Assembly (NCBI RefSeq): GCF_015207005.2
Contig: NZ_JADEXS020000001.1
Span: 4,030,001 to 4,094,000 of the forward strand
Source of the DNA: Desmonostoc muscorum LEGE 12446
GTDB lineage: Bacteria > Cyanobacteriota > Cyanobacteriia > Cyanobacteriales > Nostocaceae
Direction of reading: 5' to 3'
Length of the DNA: 64,000 nucleotides
The position numbers were made by a program, and so were the translations under genes. The notes under the pieces are model-generated. The model saw nothing but the letters and a program-made list of their open reading frames with translations. It was not told the origin of the DNA and made no database searches. Below are positions 9,251-18,234 of the stretch, piece by piece. The first letter of the stretch is position 1. Every line of letters starts with the position of its first letter.

Positions 9251-9646
9251 ATTCGGAATTGTTCTATTGTGTCCCTAAAGGAGATAGTCTTACCTGATAG
9301 TCATTTCATCCCTTTAGGAAACTTCAATCAGAGAAACTACTTAGTCTATTGAGTGTACAGGAAATTTACTAGTAATCTATAAGATTTTTGTGAGTGCGAC
9401 CAGCAAATCTGGCTCTAGCACTCTGAGTTTTGGGAGTTGTGTACAAAAAGGGCGATCGCTAAACAACAGGACTTACTTTCAGACTGATACAAATGGCAGG
9501 CAGGGGAGGCAGGGGAAGTAATTTGTATCAATAATTGAGTGAAATGGTATAAGGAAAAATCCTAGACGCTACGCATTACTGTTATGCCACCAATGTTTCT
9601 GGGAAAACTAGTCTTATTGGCAAATTATTATATTCCCTAGATTTTT
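9251..9646. other. Intergenic region with repeat-cored inverted repeat
   Basis: No gene seen. TGATACAAAT (9485-9494) and ATTTGTATCA (9521-9530) are perfect 10-base inverted arms around a GGCAGGGGAGGCAGGGG STRR core. One HIP1 site lies nearby. Confidence 0.6.
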
Positions 9647-9778
9647 ATGGAAATTCCTAAAATGTCTGCCTTGGGAAACTTAGTGGTAGGGGTGGCACAT
9701 GAAATTAATTACTCGGTTTTTTTGACTCCTGGAAATTTACAACTCACTTTAAATGAGGTGTTTCATGTCGGCAGTTAG
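9647..9778 (+). pseudogene. Ghost of a histidine-kinase H-box region
   Basis: A 43-codon frame reads MEIPKMSALGNLVVGVAHEIN followed by YSVFLTPGNLQLTLNEVFHVGS and a stop. SALGNLVVGVAHEIN is the canonical H-box of cyanobacterial HisKA kinases, where NNPVGFL(T/N)GN usually follows; here the sequence is slightly eroded. It overlaps the first codons of the next kinase gene in another frame. It is best read as the surviving DHp fragment of a lost or rearranged kinase. Confidence 0.65.
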
Positions 9779-11798
9779 CCTGAGAAAGATTCTGAACAAA
9801 CAAGAGTTGGCATCTCTGCTTCAGGACTTAGTATACCAACTGAACATCGCAATTGATGTTGAGCTGGTAGACGGCACGAAACTCATTAGTATTGGCGAGC
9901 AAATATCAGAAAATCGATATCCAATAGAGGCCTCAGGAGAAATTATCGGTTGGGTTGTTGGCAAAGAACAGGCAACTTTAGTAGCGAGTTTGCTCTCGTG
10001 TTTAGCAAAACAAGAAGCCGAGAAGAAAATACTCGCTAAAGAATTGCTGGAACGATACCAGGAAATAGATTTATTTGAAGATATTTCGACTCAATTGACA
10101 ACAAGTTTGGATCGGCGACAGATTGCCCAACTAGTGCTTCAGGAAATGAGTCAATTGATTGAATCGTCAGCAGGGATGATTTTACTGCTCAGTCCCGATG
10201 GAACTGAGTTTGAAATCATTGCTGAATTTGGAGTATTTTGTGGGCAGAATCGGCCGGAACCGGGCAGGGGAATTATTGGCAGCATTGTGCAATCACGTCG
10301 AGCAGAACTGATTAATGACGTGCAAGCAGATTCTCGATTATGGGGAGAAAAAAACGTTAACGCTTTGATTTGTGCGCCTTTAAGAGCAAAAGAGCGCGTA
10401 ATAGGAGCGATCGCCATTGGCACACAAAAAACTGACTCCTACAGAACTGAACACCTGAAACTTGTAAGTATCTTTGCTTCTCAAACAGCGATCGCCATCG
10501 AAAAAGCTTTGCTTTACGAACAAAGCACCCAAGCAGCCATCCAAGCAAAAGCCCAAACCCAAAAGCTTCAACAAGCTCTCCAAGATTTGCAACTGGCACA
10601 AACTAAGTTAATCCAAAGCGAGAAAATGTCTTCTCTGGGGCAACTAATTGCTGGAGTCGCCCACGAAATTAACAACCCGGTGAACTTCATTTGCGGGAAT
10701 TTGAGGTATGTTGCAGAGTACGCCCAAGATTTATTACACCTGCTGCAAGACTATCAAAAATTTTTACCTGTGGCTCCCCCAGAGTTGCAATCAGAGCTAG
10801 ATAATATCGATGTGGAATTTATCATGGAGGATCTTCCCAAACTGCTCGATTCCATGAAACTGGGTAGCGATCGCATCGTTGAAATTGTCCAATCCCTGAA
10901 AAATTTCTCCCGCCACGACGAAGCCCAAATCAAAGCTGTGAACATCCACGATGGCATCGACGGGACGCTGATGATTCTTCGCCATCGCCTGAAAGCCTCT
11001 GCTCACCGTCCGGCAATTGAAATCGTTAAAGACTATGGCAAACTTCCCCTGATTGAATGCTACCCCGGGCAATTAAATCAAGTGTTTATGAACATCCTGG
11101 CAAATGCCATCGATGCCCTCGAAGAGAGAATGGGGAATGGGGAATGGGGAATGGGGAAATCAGAATTAATTCACAATTTACAATTTATAACTCAACACTC
11201 CCCTACTGCCCACTCCCTACTCCCTACTCCCCAAATTACCATTCGCACCCAAGTCCTAGACAACGAGTGGGTTGTAATTCGCATTGCCGACAACGGTCCA
11301 GGTATGAAGGAAAACCTCATCCAACGCATTTACGATCCCTTCTTCACCACCAAAGAGATTGGCAAAGGAACTGGGTTAGGCATGGCAATCAGCCACCAAA
11401 TTGTTGTAGACAAACACGGGGGAATTCTCAAATGTCGTTCTCAATTGGGTGAAGGTACAGAATTCTGGATTCAAATTCCGGTGAATTATTCTGTGTTAGA
11501 AGCTGTAGCAGGGCACAGTGACACAAATTTTGTTTCACCAGCTCTCACAACCGAACTATGCTCCTCTAGCGATACCGAAGGCTTCATTCCATCAACAATA
11601 CCAATGCTCAAACCAGCCGATTTGCTCATTCGCCATACTCAACTGATCCAGCGACTTACCGAGCAAAGTCCAGACCTTGGCAGTGCATCACCGGATCAAA
11701 TTTACCAACTGTTCCAACGTCACCCAATTTCCTTAAAGCTTTACGCCACCTTATTGTCCTGGTTCTGTTGCTATAATCCCACCCACCTAAATGACTGA
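9753..11798 (+). CDS. GAF-domain sensor histidine kinase with an in-frame repeat insertion
   Basis: A 681-residue soluble kinase. The N-terminal about 95 residues resemble a small sensory domain; a GAF domain spans about 110-255, then a coiled linker and the HisKA H-box SLGQLIAGVAHEINNPVNFI (His near 303). The HATPase has its N-box at MNILANAIDAL, G1 at DNGPGM and G2 at GKGTGLGMAI. Between the N-box and the next strand about 35 residues (about 459-494) are encoded by GGGGAAT heptamers and related repeats. The insertion keeps the frame but lies inside the ATP-binding fold. The gene overlaps the next kinase by 8 bases (ATGACTGA), indicating coupled translation. ATG at 9765 with AGGTG upstream is an alternative start. 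Confidence 0.88.
   Translation: MRCFMSAVSLRKILNKQELASLLQDLVYQLNIAIDVELVDGTKLISIGEQISENRYPIEASGEIIGWVVGKEQATLVASLLSCLAKQEAEKKILAKELLERYQEIDLFEDISTQLTTSLDRRQIAQLVLQEMSQLIESSAGMILLLSPDGTEFEIIAEFGVFCGQNRPEPGRGIIGSIVQSRRAELINDVQADSRLWGEKNVNALICAPLRAKERVIGAIAIGTQKTDSYRTEHLKLVSIFASQTAIAIEKALLYEQSTQAAIQAKAQTQKLQQALQDLQLAQTKLIQSEKMSSLGQLIAGVAHEINNPVNFICGNLRYVAEYAQDLLHLLQDYQKFLPVAPPELQSELDNIDVEFIMEDLPKLLDSMKLGSDRIVEIVQSLKNFSRHDEAQIKAVNIHDGIDGTLMILRHRLKASAHRPAIEIVKDYGKLPLIECYPGQLNQVFMNILANAIDALEERMGNGEWGMGKSELIHNLQFITQHSPTAHSLLPTPQITIRTQVLDNEWVVIRIADNGPGMKENLIQRIYDPFFTTKEIGKGTGLGMAISHQIVVDKHGGILKCRSQLGEGTEFWIQIPVNYSVLEAVAGHSDTNFVSPALTTELCSSSDTEGFIPSTIPMLKPADLLIRHTQLIQRLTEQSPDLGSASPDQIYQLFQRHPISLKLYATLLSWFCCYNPTHLND
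11128..11234 (+). repeat. STRR inserted in frame inside a histidine kinase gene
   Basis: Four TGGGGAA heptamers (11131-11158), an AT-rich spacer and a run of CCCTACTCCC-type units make up about 105 bases, a multiple of three. They are translated as an extra segment (MGNGEWGMGK ... HSLLPTPQ) between the N-box and the following ATPase core. Confidence 0.85.
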
Positions 11799-14700
11799 GG
11801 AAACCTCAACCATGTCTAGCCAAGTTGATGAATACTACCGTCAGCTATTTGAACAATGTCCAGTTGGTATGGTAGTGTGCCGCATCGATGGGACACTGAT
11901 TGATATCAATCCCGCTTATGGGGCGATTGTGGGGCGCACTGTCCCAGAAACCCTGAATCTTAACTACTGGGAGATGATGCCCCAAAAGTATGCCGCCGAG
12001 TCAGCGATCCTAGAGAGCCTAGAACAGACTGGCCGCTACGCACCTTGTGAGAAAGAGTACATCCACAAAGACGGGCATTTAGTTCCAGTCAGGCTTTCTC
12101 TTGTGTTAGTTGAGAAAGATGGCGATCGCCTAATTTTATCAACTGTGGAGGACATTAGCGACCTCAAGGGTGCCCACCAAGAACGCCAAGAGTCCGAAAA
12201 AATCTTGAAACAGAGCGAAGCACGATACCGTTCTTTGGTAACAACTAACACCCAAATAGTTTGGGTCAGCACACCAGAAGGAATTTGCTTTGAACTGGAA
12301 AGCTGGATTGCCTATACAGGTCAAAGTTTAGCAGAAGCTGAGAATGGAGGCTGGATTGATGCCGTTCATCCCGACGATCGCGGCTACACCGGAGAAGTGT
12401 GGAGTGCTGCTGTAGCCAACCGCAGTCTTTATCAAATTGAATACCGAATTCGTGGCAAGGATGGTAATTATCGCTACTTCTGGGTCTGGGGTGCCCCGGT
12501 GATTGAAGAAGACGGCAGTGTTCAAGAGTGGATTGGCACCTGCACTGATATTCACGATCGCAAGTTAGCAGAAGCCGAAAATCAGTATCTGGAAAAACGT
12601 TATCGCTCTCTGGTGACAGCTACTTCCCAAATGGTTTGGATTACCAATCCTGAAGGACTGCAAAAGGCAGATATGTCGAACTGGAGAGCCTATACAGGTC
12701 AGAGTGTAGCCGAAGCCGATGGTTGGGGTTGGATTGATGCTGTTCATCCAGATGACCGCCTCCACACTGCCGAAGTTTGGAGTGCCGCTGTGGCCAATCG
12801 CAGCCTATATGAAGTTGAATATCGGGTTCGTGCCAAAGATGGCACTTATCGCTACTTTTGGGTCTGTGGTGTTCCTGTCTTAGAGGAAGACGGTAGCATC
12901 CAAGAGTGGGTAGGTACTTGCACTGATATTCACGATCGCAAGCTAGCCGAACAAACTCTGCAACAGAGCGAACAACGGTTTCGCTCTCTGATAAATACTA
13001 TTTCACAAATTGTCTGGGTGGCTACACCGGAAGGAGTGGGAATAACCAGTGAAATGCTCAGCTGGATGGCGTACACTGGTCAAACTGAAGCGGAATTTCA
13101 GGGATCGGGCTGGCTTGATGTTATTCACCCCGATGACCGTGCCCACACCGCGGAAGCTTGGAGTGTGGCTGTGGCAAACCGGAGTTTATATCAAACCGAA
13201 TTCCGATTACGTGGAAAGGATGGTACATACCGCCATTTTTCTGTTTGTGGTACTCCTATCCTGGAAGTAGACGGTAGCATTCGGGAATGGATTGGCACTT
13301 GCACCGATATTCACGATCGCAAGCTAGCAGAAGCAGAAAATCAACGGCTGATGGATATGTTAAATCATTCCAGTGATGCCATCATCGTCCGCGACATGAC
13401 CGACAAAATCTTGTACTGGAATCAAGGCGCACAAAGGCTTTACGGCTGGACGCGCGAGGAAGCAAAAGACCAATACATTTACACATTACTCAAAAAAACT
13501 TTTTCTCAACCAAAAGAAGCGATCGTCGCAGAATTATTACAGCAAGGCAATTGGGAAGGAGAAGTCCAGCACCTCGGCCGCAATGATAAGCTAATTACGG
13601 TTCAAAGCCGATGGACTCTGCAACGGAGCATTTCTGGTCAGCCTTGTGCTGTTCTAGAAATCAATACTGATATTAGTGCCCGCAAACAAGCAGAAATTGC
13701 TCTGCGGCAACTGAATCAAGAACTAGAAGCCAGAGTTGCAGAACGGACAGCTGCCCTGGAAAATACCCTAGCAGAAGCCCAGGGTTTAAACGCCATTTTA
13801 GACAACTTAGCGGATGGTTTGTTAGTCACAGACATCACCGGACAAATTACCCACTTCAATCCTGCCTTTTTAGCCATGTATGGATTGACAGCCAACACCG
13901 TCAAAGGTCACTATCATGAACTACCGATATCTGGTTTAGCAGATTTGGTTCAAAAAACTCAGTCCCATGCCAGCGAGGTGTTTGCTGCTGAAGTTATTTT
14001 GGCAAAAGAACGTATCGGTCAGGCAGTGGCCACCGCCATCTTTAAAAGGGCGGTAGCCAATGAACCTACCGCCTGCTTTGGTTCGGCATTGCTGATTCGA
14101 GATGTGACTGCGGAAAAGGAAATCGACAAGATGAAGACCGATTTCATTTCCACGGTTTCTCACGAATTGCGGACGCCACTGACTTCTGTCCTTGGTTTTG
14201 CCTCCATTATTAAAGAAAAGCTAGAAACCGATGTGTTTCCTATACTTTCTAGCGAAGACCGCAAGCTTCAGAAAACAATCAAACGGGTAGGTGACAATCT
14301 CAACATTATTGTATCTGAGGCAGAACGGCTGACATCTTTGATTAACGATGTTTTAGACATTGCCAAGATGGAAGCAGGTAAAGTGGAATGGCAAATGCAG
14401 CCCATCGATCCAACCGAGTTACTAGATTGGGCAACTACTTCCACAGCGGCATTGTTTGAAACCAACGGCTTAGAGCTAATTACCGAAATTGAAGCAGAAT
14501 TACCTCAAGTAATAGGCGATCGCAACCGTCTATTGCAAGTCCTAATCAACTTGATTTCTAATGCCATCAAGTTTACCGAATTTGGTTCTATTACTTGCCG
14601 CATCAAACAACAGAACAACGCCATTTGCATTAGTATCATTGACACAGGCGTTGGCATTACGGCTGAAGACCAGCCAAAAGTGTTCGAGAAATTCCGGCAA

Positions 14701-15558
14701 GTCGGCGACACCCTCACCGACAAACCCAAAGGTACAGGCTTAGGATTGCCCATCTGCAAACAAATCGTTGAACATCACGGCGGTAGAATCTGGGTAGAGA
14801 GTGAGCTTGGTAAAGGTAGTACGTTTTCTTTTATCATTCCCATTTACACCAGCAATCACAAAACCAGTGCCAAACTGAATCTAGATGCCCTAGTCAAACA
14901 ACTCAAAGAACACGTCATCACCACAACTGCTGTACTGCACGAAAATCGCAAAACCATTTTGGTGGTAGATGATGATGCCAACATTCGAGAACTACTGCGT
15001 CAACAACTAGAAAACGAAGGCTACAACGTTCGGGAAGCTAAAGACGGCGTGGATGCAATTCATCAAATCAAAACAGCCCGTCCGGATTTGATTCTTTTGG
15101 ACGTGATGATGCCTCAAATCAACGGTTTTGATGTAGCTGCTGTCCTCAAAAACGATCCTCATACCGCAGATATTCCCATCATCATTTTGTCAATTATTGA
15201 AAACAAAGAACGCGGTTACCATATCGGTATTGACCGCTATCTCACCAAACCCATCAACACAGAAAAACTCCTTGGCGAAATTGGCTTACTACTTTCTCAA
15301 GGCACTTCCAGTAAAAAGGTATTGGTTGTAGATAAAAATGCCTCAACTTTAAAAATCCTATCAGATGTGCTACAAACTCAGGGATACAGCGTAATTGAAG
15401 CTTCCAATCCCCAAGAATGCATCCATAAAGCTTTGTCAGCTAAACCTGACATGATCATTATAGATTCTATGTTCTCCCAAGAAGCCGATTTAGTCAAAAC
15501 CCTACGCTTTGAGAAAGGGTTGGAAAATGTATTCTTCATCATGCTGTCCGATAACTAA
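11791..15558 (+). CDS. Six-PAS hybrid histidine kinase with two receiver domains
   Basis: A 1255-residue cytoplasmic hybrid kinase. It begins with a PAS domain (about 15-125). Three highly similar PAS_3/PAC repeats follow (about 145-265, 270-390, 395-515), each with a WIDAVHPDDR-like block and an EWIGTCTDIHDRKLAE end. A fifth PAS (MLNHSSDAIIVRDM) and a sixth (LNAILDNLADGLLVTD) precede HisKA (FISTVSHELRTPLTSVLGF) and a complete HATPase (NLISNAIKF, DTGVGI, GTGLGL). The first receiver has the acidic pair, phospho-acceptor (LLDVMMP) and Lys (YLTKPIN). The second (VLVVDKNAST) keeps its Asp (IIIDSMF) but lacks the full acidic pocket and ends early. It overlaps the upstream kinase by 8 bases and is followed by a CheY-like gene. 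ATG at 11812 is an alternative start. Confidence 0.93.
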   Translation: MTEETSTMSSQVDEYYRQLFEQCPVGMVVCRIDGTLIDINPAYGAIVGRTVPETLNLNYWEMMPQKYAAESAILESLEQTGRYAPCEKEYIHKDGHLVPVRLSLVLVEKDGDRLILSTVEDISDLKGAHQERQESEKILKQSEARYRSLVTTNTQIVWVSTPEGICFELESWIAYTGQSLAEAENGGWIDAVHPDDRGYTGEVWSAAVANRSLYQIEYRIRGKDGNYRYFWVWGAPVIEEDGSVQEWIGTCTDIHDRKLAEAENQYLEKRYRSLVTATSQMVWITNPEGLQKADMSNWRAYTGQSVAEADGWGWIDAVHPDDRLHTAEVWSAAVANRSLYEVEYRVRAKDGTYRYFWVCGVPVLEEDGSIQEWVGTCTDIHDRKLAEQTLQQSEQRFRSLINTISQIVWVATPEGVGITSEMLSWMAYTGQTEAEFQGSGWLDVIHPDDRAHTAEAWSVAVANRSLYQTEFRLRGKDGTYRHFSVCGTPILEVDGSIREWIGTCTDIHDRKLAEAENQRLMDMLNHSSDAIIVRDMTDKILYWNQGAQRLYGWTREEAKDQYIYTLLKKTFSQPKEAIVAELLQQGNWEGEVQHLGRNDKLITVQSRWTLQRSISGQPCAVLEINTDISARKQAEIALRQLNQELEARVAERTAALENTLAEAQGLNAILDNLADGLLVTDITGQITHFNPAFLAMYGLTANTVKGHYHELPISGLADLVQKTQSHASEVFAAEVILAKERIGQAVATAIFKRAVANEPTACFGSALLIRDVTAEKEIDKMKTDFISTVSHELRTPLTSVLGFASIIKEKLETDVFPILSSEDRKLQKTIKRVGDNLNIIVSEAERLTSLINDVLDIAKMEAGKVEWQMQPIDPTELLDWATTSTAALFETNGLELITEIEAELPQVIGDRNRLLQVLINLISNAIKFTEFGSITCRIKQQNNAICISIIDTGVGITAEDQPKVFEKFRQVGDTLTDKPKGTGLGLPICKQIVEHHGGRIWVESELGKGSTFSFIIPIYTSNHKTSAKLNLDALVKQLKEHVITTTAVLHENRKTILVVDDDANIRELLRQQLENEGYNVREAKDGVDAIHQIKTARPDLILLDVMMPQINGFDVAAVLKNDPHTADIPIIILSIIENKERGYHIGIDRYLTKPINTEKLLGEIGLLLSQGTSSKKVLVVDKNASTLKILSDVLQTQGYSVIEASNPQECIHKALSAKPDMIIIDSMFSQEADLVKTLRFEKGLENVFFIMLSDN

Positions 15559-15564
15559 TTTAGA

Positions 15565-15725
15565 TAATGGGGAGTGGGGAGTAGGGAATAGGGAGATGAG
15601 GGAGATGAGGGAGATGAGGGGACAAATTCTAACAATTCTTTCCGCTTGTTCCCCATCGTCTTCCTTAAGAGCCTCCCCCCGTCCCCGCGTCTCCGTGTCC
15701 TCTTTCCCATACCCCACTCCCCAAT
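15565..15725. repeat. STRR cluster between hybrid kinase and response regulator
   Basis: GGGGAGTGGGGAGTAGGG runs and three GGGAGATGA nonamers (about 15590-15620), then CCCCGTCCCCGCGTCTCC and CCCCACTCCCC units. The cluster fills most of the gap before the response regulator start. Confidence 0.8.
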
Positions 15726-15728
15726 CCT

Positions 15729-16106
15729 ATGACCCAAAAAATTCTGATTGTTGACGATGAACCCAATATCTTGATTTTGATGGAACAAGCCCTAGAAAAT
15801 TTAGAAGACGAAGGGGTGGAACTTTTAACCGCTAGAAATGGTGAAGAAGCTCTCGAAATGATTAAAACTGAAAAGCCAAATCTGGTTTTTCTTGATGTGA
15901 TGATGCCTAAAATGAATGGTTTAAAAGTCTGCCAGATTGTGAAACACGAGTTACAAATGACTGACATTTACATCATAATTTTGACAGCCAAAGGACAGGA
16001 ATTTGATAAACAAAAAGGAATTGAGGTTGGTGCAGATTTATATTTGACTAAACCATTTCGCCCCAAAGAAGTACTTGAAAAATCAATGGAGGTGTTGGGA
16101 TTGTGA
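15729..16106 (+). CDS. CheY-like response regulator
   Basis: A single receiver domain of 125 residues with no output domain. It shows the acidic pair in ILIVDDEPN, the phospho-acceptor Asp56 (FLDVMMPKMNG), Thr86 (ILTAKG) and Lys109 (YLTKPFRP). Proteins of this type receive phosphate from a partner kinase and signal by protein contact or act in a phosphorelay. It is the third gene of a same-strand signalling cluster after two kinases, and the hybrid kinase just upstream is the likely donor. An STRR block separates it from that kinase. Confidence 0.93.
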   Translation: MTQKILIVDDEPNILILMEQALENLEDEGVELLTARNGEEALEMIKTEKPNLVFLDVMMPKMNGLKVCQIVKHELQMTDIYIIILTAKGQEFDKQKGIEVGADLYLTKPFRPKEVLEKSMEVLGL

Positions 16107-16706
16107 TCGAGGAAAATTCAGGAGTCAGAATTCTGAATTCTGAATTAATTAGTGATACTAAGTTAGAATGATTACTTATTATTAAAATTTCTCTGTGTCC
16201 CTGCATCAGAGCGTCCACCCGTCAATCTTAATCATAAGTCTTCAACCGAACATGACATAACCCTCTTCCATTAACATGAATTCGACGAACCTCTCCCTGC
16301 CTTGAACTAAAGTTCAAGTCTGTCCCTCTCCGAGTCGGTGAGGGACAGGTTTTGCGTAGTATAGCAAGGGACTAGGGACTCTTTACTGGGGACTGGTTAA
16401 CGAGGGAGTAGGGAAGACGGAGTAGGAAAACCCAAGTGAATCAGTTTCTGGAAAACTTTTCGGTCTACTGAAACGATTTTAACCTCTCCCACTGCTCGTT
16501 ACTTAAGTCTTCTCGGTTGATCGTGACTAGACAGCGATCGCCTTTTTTTATACGATATAACGAGTTTGAAAACACGCACTAGGAATTGCTGATTTCTACC
16601 TGAGTGACAACCCACATGGGCTTAGTAACTTGTTCTTTGTTCAATACTTATAAATTTTTCTGCCCACTTAACTTATTTTTCAAAAAAACTACGGAGTTCA
16701 AGACCC
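16107..16706. other. 600-bp intergenic region with tandem hairpins
   Basis: No credible coding frame on either strand. It holds a GAATTCTGAATTCTGAATT short repeat (about 16130-16147), two neighbouring hairpins (16301-16348), a short STRR-like stretch (GGGACTAGGGACT..GGGGACTGG, about 16369-16396) and one HIP1 site. The AT-rich end before 16707 should contain the promoter of the oxygenase gene, whose ATG is preceded by ACGGAGT. Confidence 0.6.
16301..16348. repeat. Two adjacent hairpins
   Basis: CTTGAACT-AA-AGTTCAAG (16301-16318) is directly followed by CTGTCCCTC-11 nt-GAGGGACAG (16320-16348) and then GTTTTG. They could be part of a small RNA or an imperfect terminator. The T-run is short and the nearest gene ends about 195 bp upstream. 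Confidence 0.55.
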
Positions 16707-17837
16707 ATGTTATCAAGCCGATGGACCCGCAACACCCTAGACTCGTATCGTGAAATCGGTGATCCGCAAGCCGATTCCGTCATTGAGAATATCTTTGGGC
16801 TGAATGAGGTGGACGCTGTAAATAAACTCCTAAAAGACATTCAAAACAACGATGACTTGGTGGCAGTCGAAATGCCTGACGAGCTCGAAGATTTCCTCAA
16901 TACCACAGATGACTGGCCTTCATGGGCGGATCAGGAGCAGATCCGGCTCGGCCAGCAACTGTTCTCGCGTTATGGTATGCAAATGACGATGGCGTTGTTT
17001 TGCTGGTCGTTGCCTTCGTGCTACTCCTGTGCCAAGGGAGCGCAGGTGCTGAGTTTGACACACCGGATCACCAAAAGGGTACATCAACGCCTCATCGAAA
17101 CCGCGCAGTTTGTCCTCGATGTTATGGCCGATGGTGGGTTGGAGCCAAATGGTCGTGGGGTACGCACGGCTCAAAAGATCCGTCTGCTGCACACCACAAT
17201 TCGCTACCACATGCGGCAATATCCCCGCTGGCTTGCTGAGTACGGTGTTCCCATTAACCAGGAAGACTTGGCTGGTACGATGCTATCCTTTGCACTCTTA
17301 CCCCAGGTCTTGACCAAGCTGGGACTGGACTTTACCACGGAGGAAGAGGCCGCGTTCTTTCACTGTTGGTGTGTCATTGGCTGCATAATGGGAATTCAGG
17401 AGGACATGCTACCCCGTGATGTCGAGGATGGCAAAGCGTTGTGGGATGCGATACTCGCCCATCATGCAGCTCCGTCAGATGCCGGGCGAGAACTGACTGC
17501 TGCGCTGGTTGATTATATGAAGGAACGCGTTCCCGGCAAGATGTTCGATGGTATTGTTCCCACGCTCATCCGCGATCTCTGCGACGAACGGGTGGTTGAA
17601 GCGGTTGGTATCGAACGCGCCGATTGGACTCGGCACTTTTTACGTCCGCTGCGCTGGATTTTTGGAGTCACCGACGAGATGCAGGATCGCTCGAAGGTGG
17701 CGGCGCGGATCAGCGGCGCATTCTCACGCAGGCTGATTGAGGGACTGCATTACCTCGAGCGGGAAGGACAAAAGACGGAATTCACAATTCCCAAGAGCTT
17801 GCAGGATAACTGGGGGCTGAACCTCCGTGAGAAATAA
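16707..17837 (+). CDS. MpaB/Lcp-type oxygenase (DUF2236 family)
   Basis: A 376-residue protein with the hallmarks of the ER-bound oxygenase MpaB / rubber oxygenase (latex-clearing protein) catalytic domain, a haem b fold. RGVRTAQKIRLLHTTIRYHM (about residues 151-170) carries the Arg and His expected to contact haem, and FHCWCVIGCIMGI is the later conserved helix. Characterised relatives cleave polyisoprene or act in mycophenolate biosynthesis; the substrate here is unknown. No signal peptide is apparent. Base composition from about 16900 to 17800 is clearly richer in G+C than its neighbours, with GC-ending codons, which suggests horizontal acquisition. It stands alone between two non-coding stretches. 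The start has an ACGGAG ribosome binding site. Confidence 0.82.
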   Translation: MLSSRWTRNTLDSYREIGDPQADSVIENIFGLNEVDAVNKLLKDIQNNDDLVAVEMPDELEDFLNTTDDWPSWADQEQIRLGQQLFSRYGMQMTMALFCWSLPSCYSCAKGAQVLSLTHRITKRVHQRLIETAQFVLDVMADGGLEPNGRGVRTAQKIRLLHTTIRYHMRQYPRWLAEYGVPINQEDLAGTMLSFALLPQVLTKLGLDFTTEEEAAFFHCWCVIGCIMGIQEDMLPRDVEDGKALWDAILAHHAAPSDAGRELTAALVDYMKERVPGKMFDGIVPTLIRDLCDERVVEAVGIERADWTRHFLRPLRWIFGVTDEMQDRSKVAARISGAFSRRLIEGLHYLEREGQKTEFTIPKSLQDNWGLNLREK

Positions 17838-18234
17838 TTGCACGTTTGTCAAGACTAAATGGGGGAAAAGCAGCTAGGACACTGTTGGCGAGCGTCAGGA
17901 ATAGGAGGAATTTCTTCGGGATGTAAGCACATATCGGGTAGCCGCCGAGGTATGTGCAAAATGGGACAGGTTGTAAACAAATGTTACGAAACGTCTTTTA
18001 ACAATTTACTAACTTGCCCAAAAATGGTGTTGAAGCATTCAAATTATTGCACGCTAAAATCAACTCTTCGCCCTATTAAGTCCCCCAAACTTGCCCATTA
18101 ATGACCTTTTTTGGTGATGTTTTCACAAGAGAGGAGACGCTCAAATCGGTATTGAAACAACGTAAAATCAAGGGTTTTCAAACATCTGCGTAACATAAAT
18201 TTACAACTCCTGAATTCTGAATTCTGCTGTATAT
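17838..18234. other. 397-bp intergenic region
   Basis: I see no supported gene. An 80-codon frame (17859-18101) has an odd composition rich in Cys, Lys and His and no family resemblance, so it is not called. A TCCTGAATTCTGAATTCTG short repeat lies near 18211-18229. Confidence 0.55.

Noticed and set aside
17859..18101. 80-codon frame after the MpaB-type gene
   Set aside because: Unusual Cys/His/Lys composition, poor start context and no homology recognisable; non-coding is simpler.
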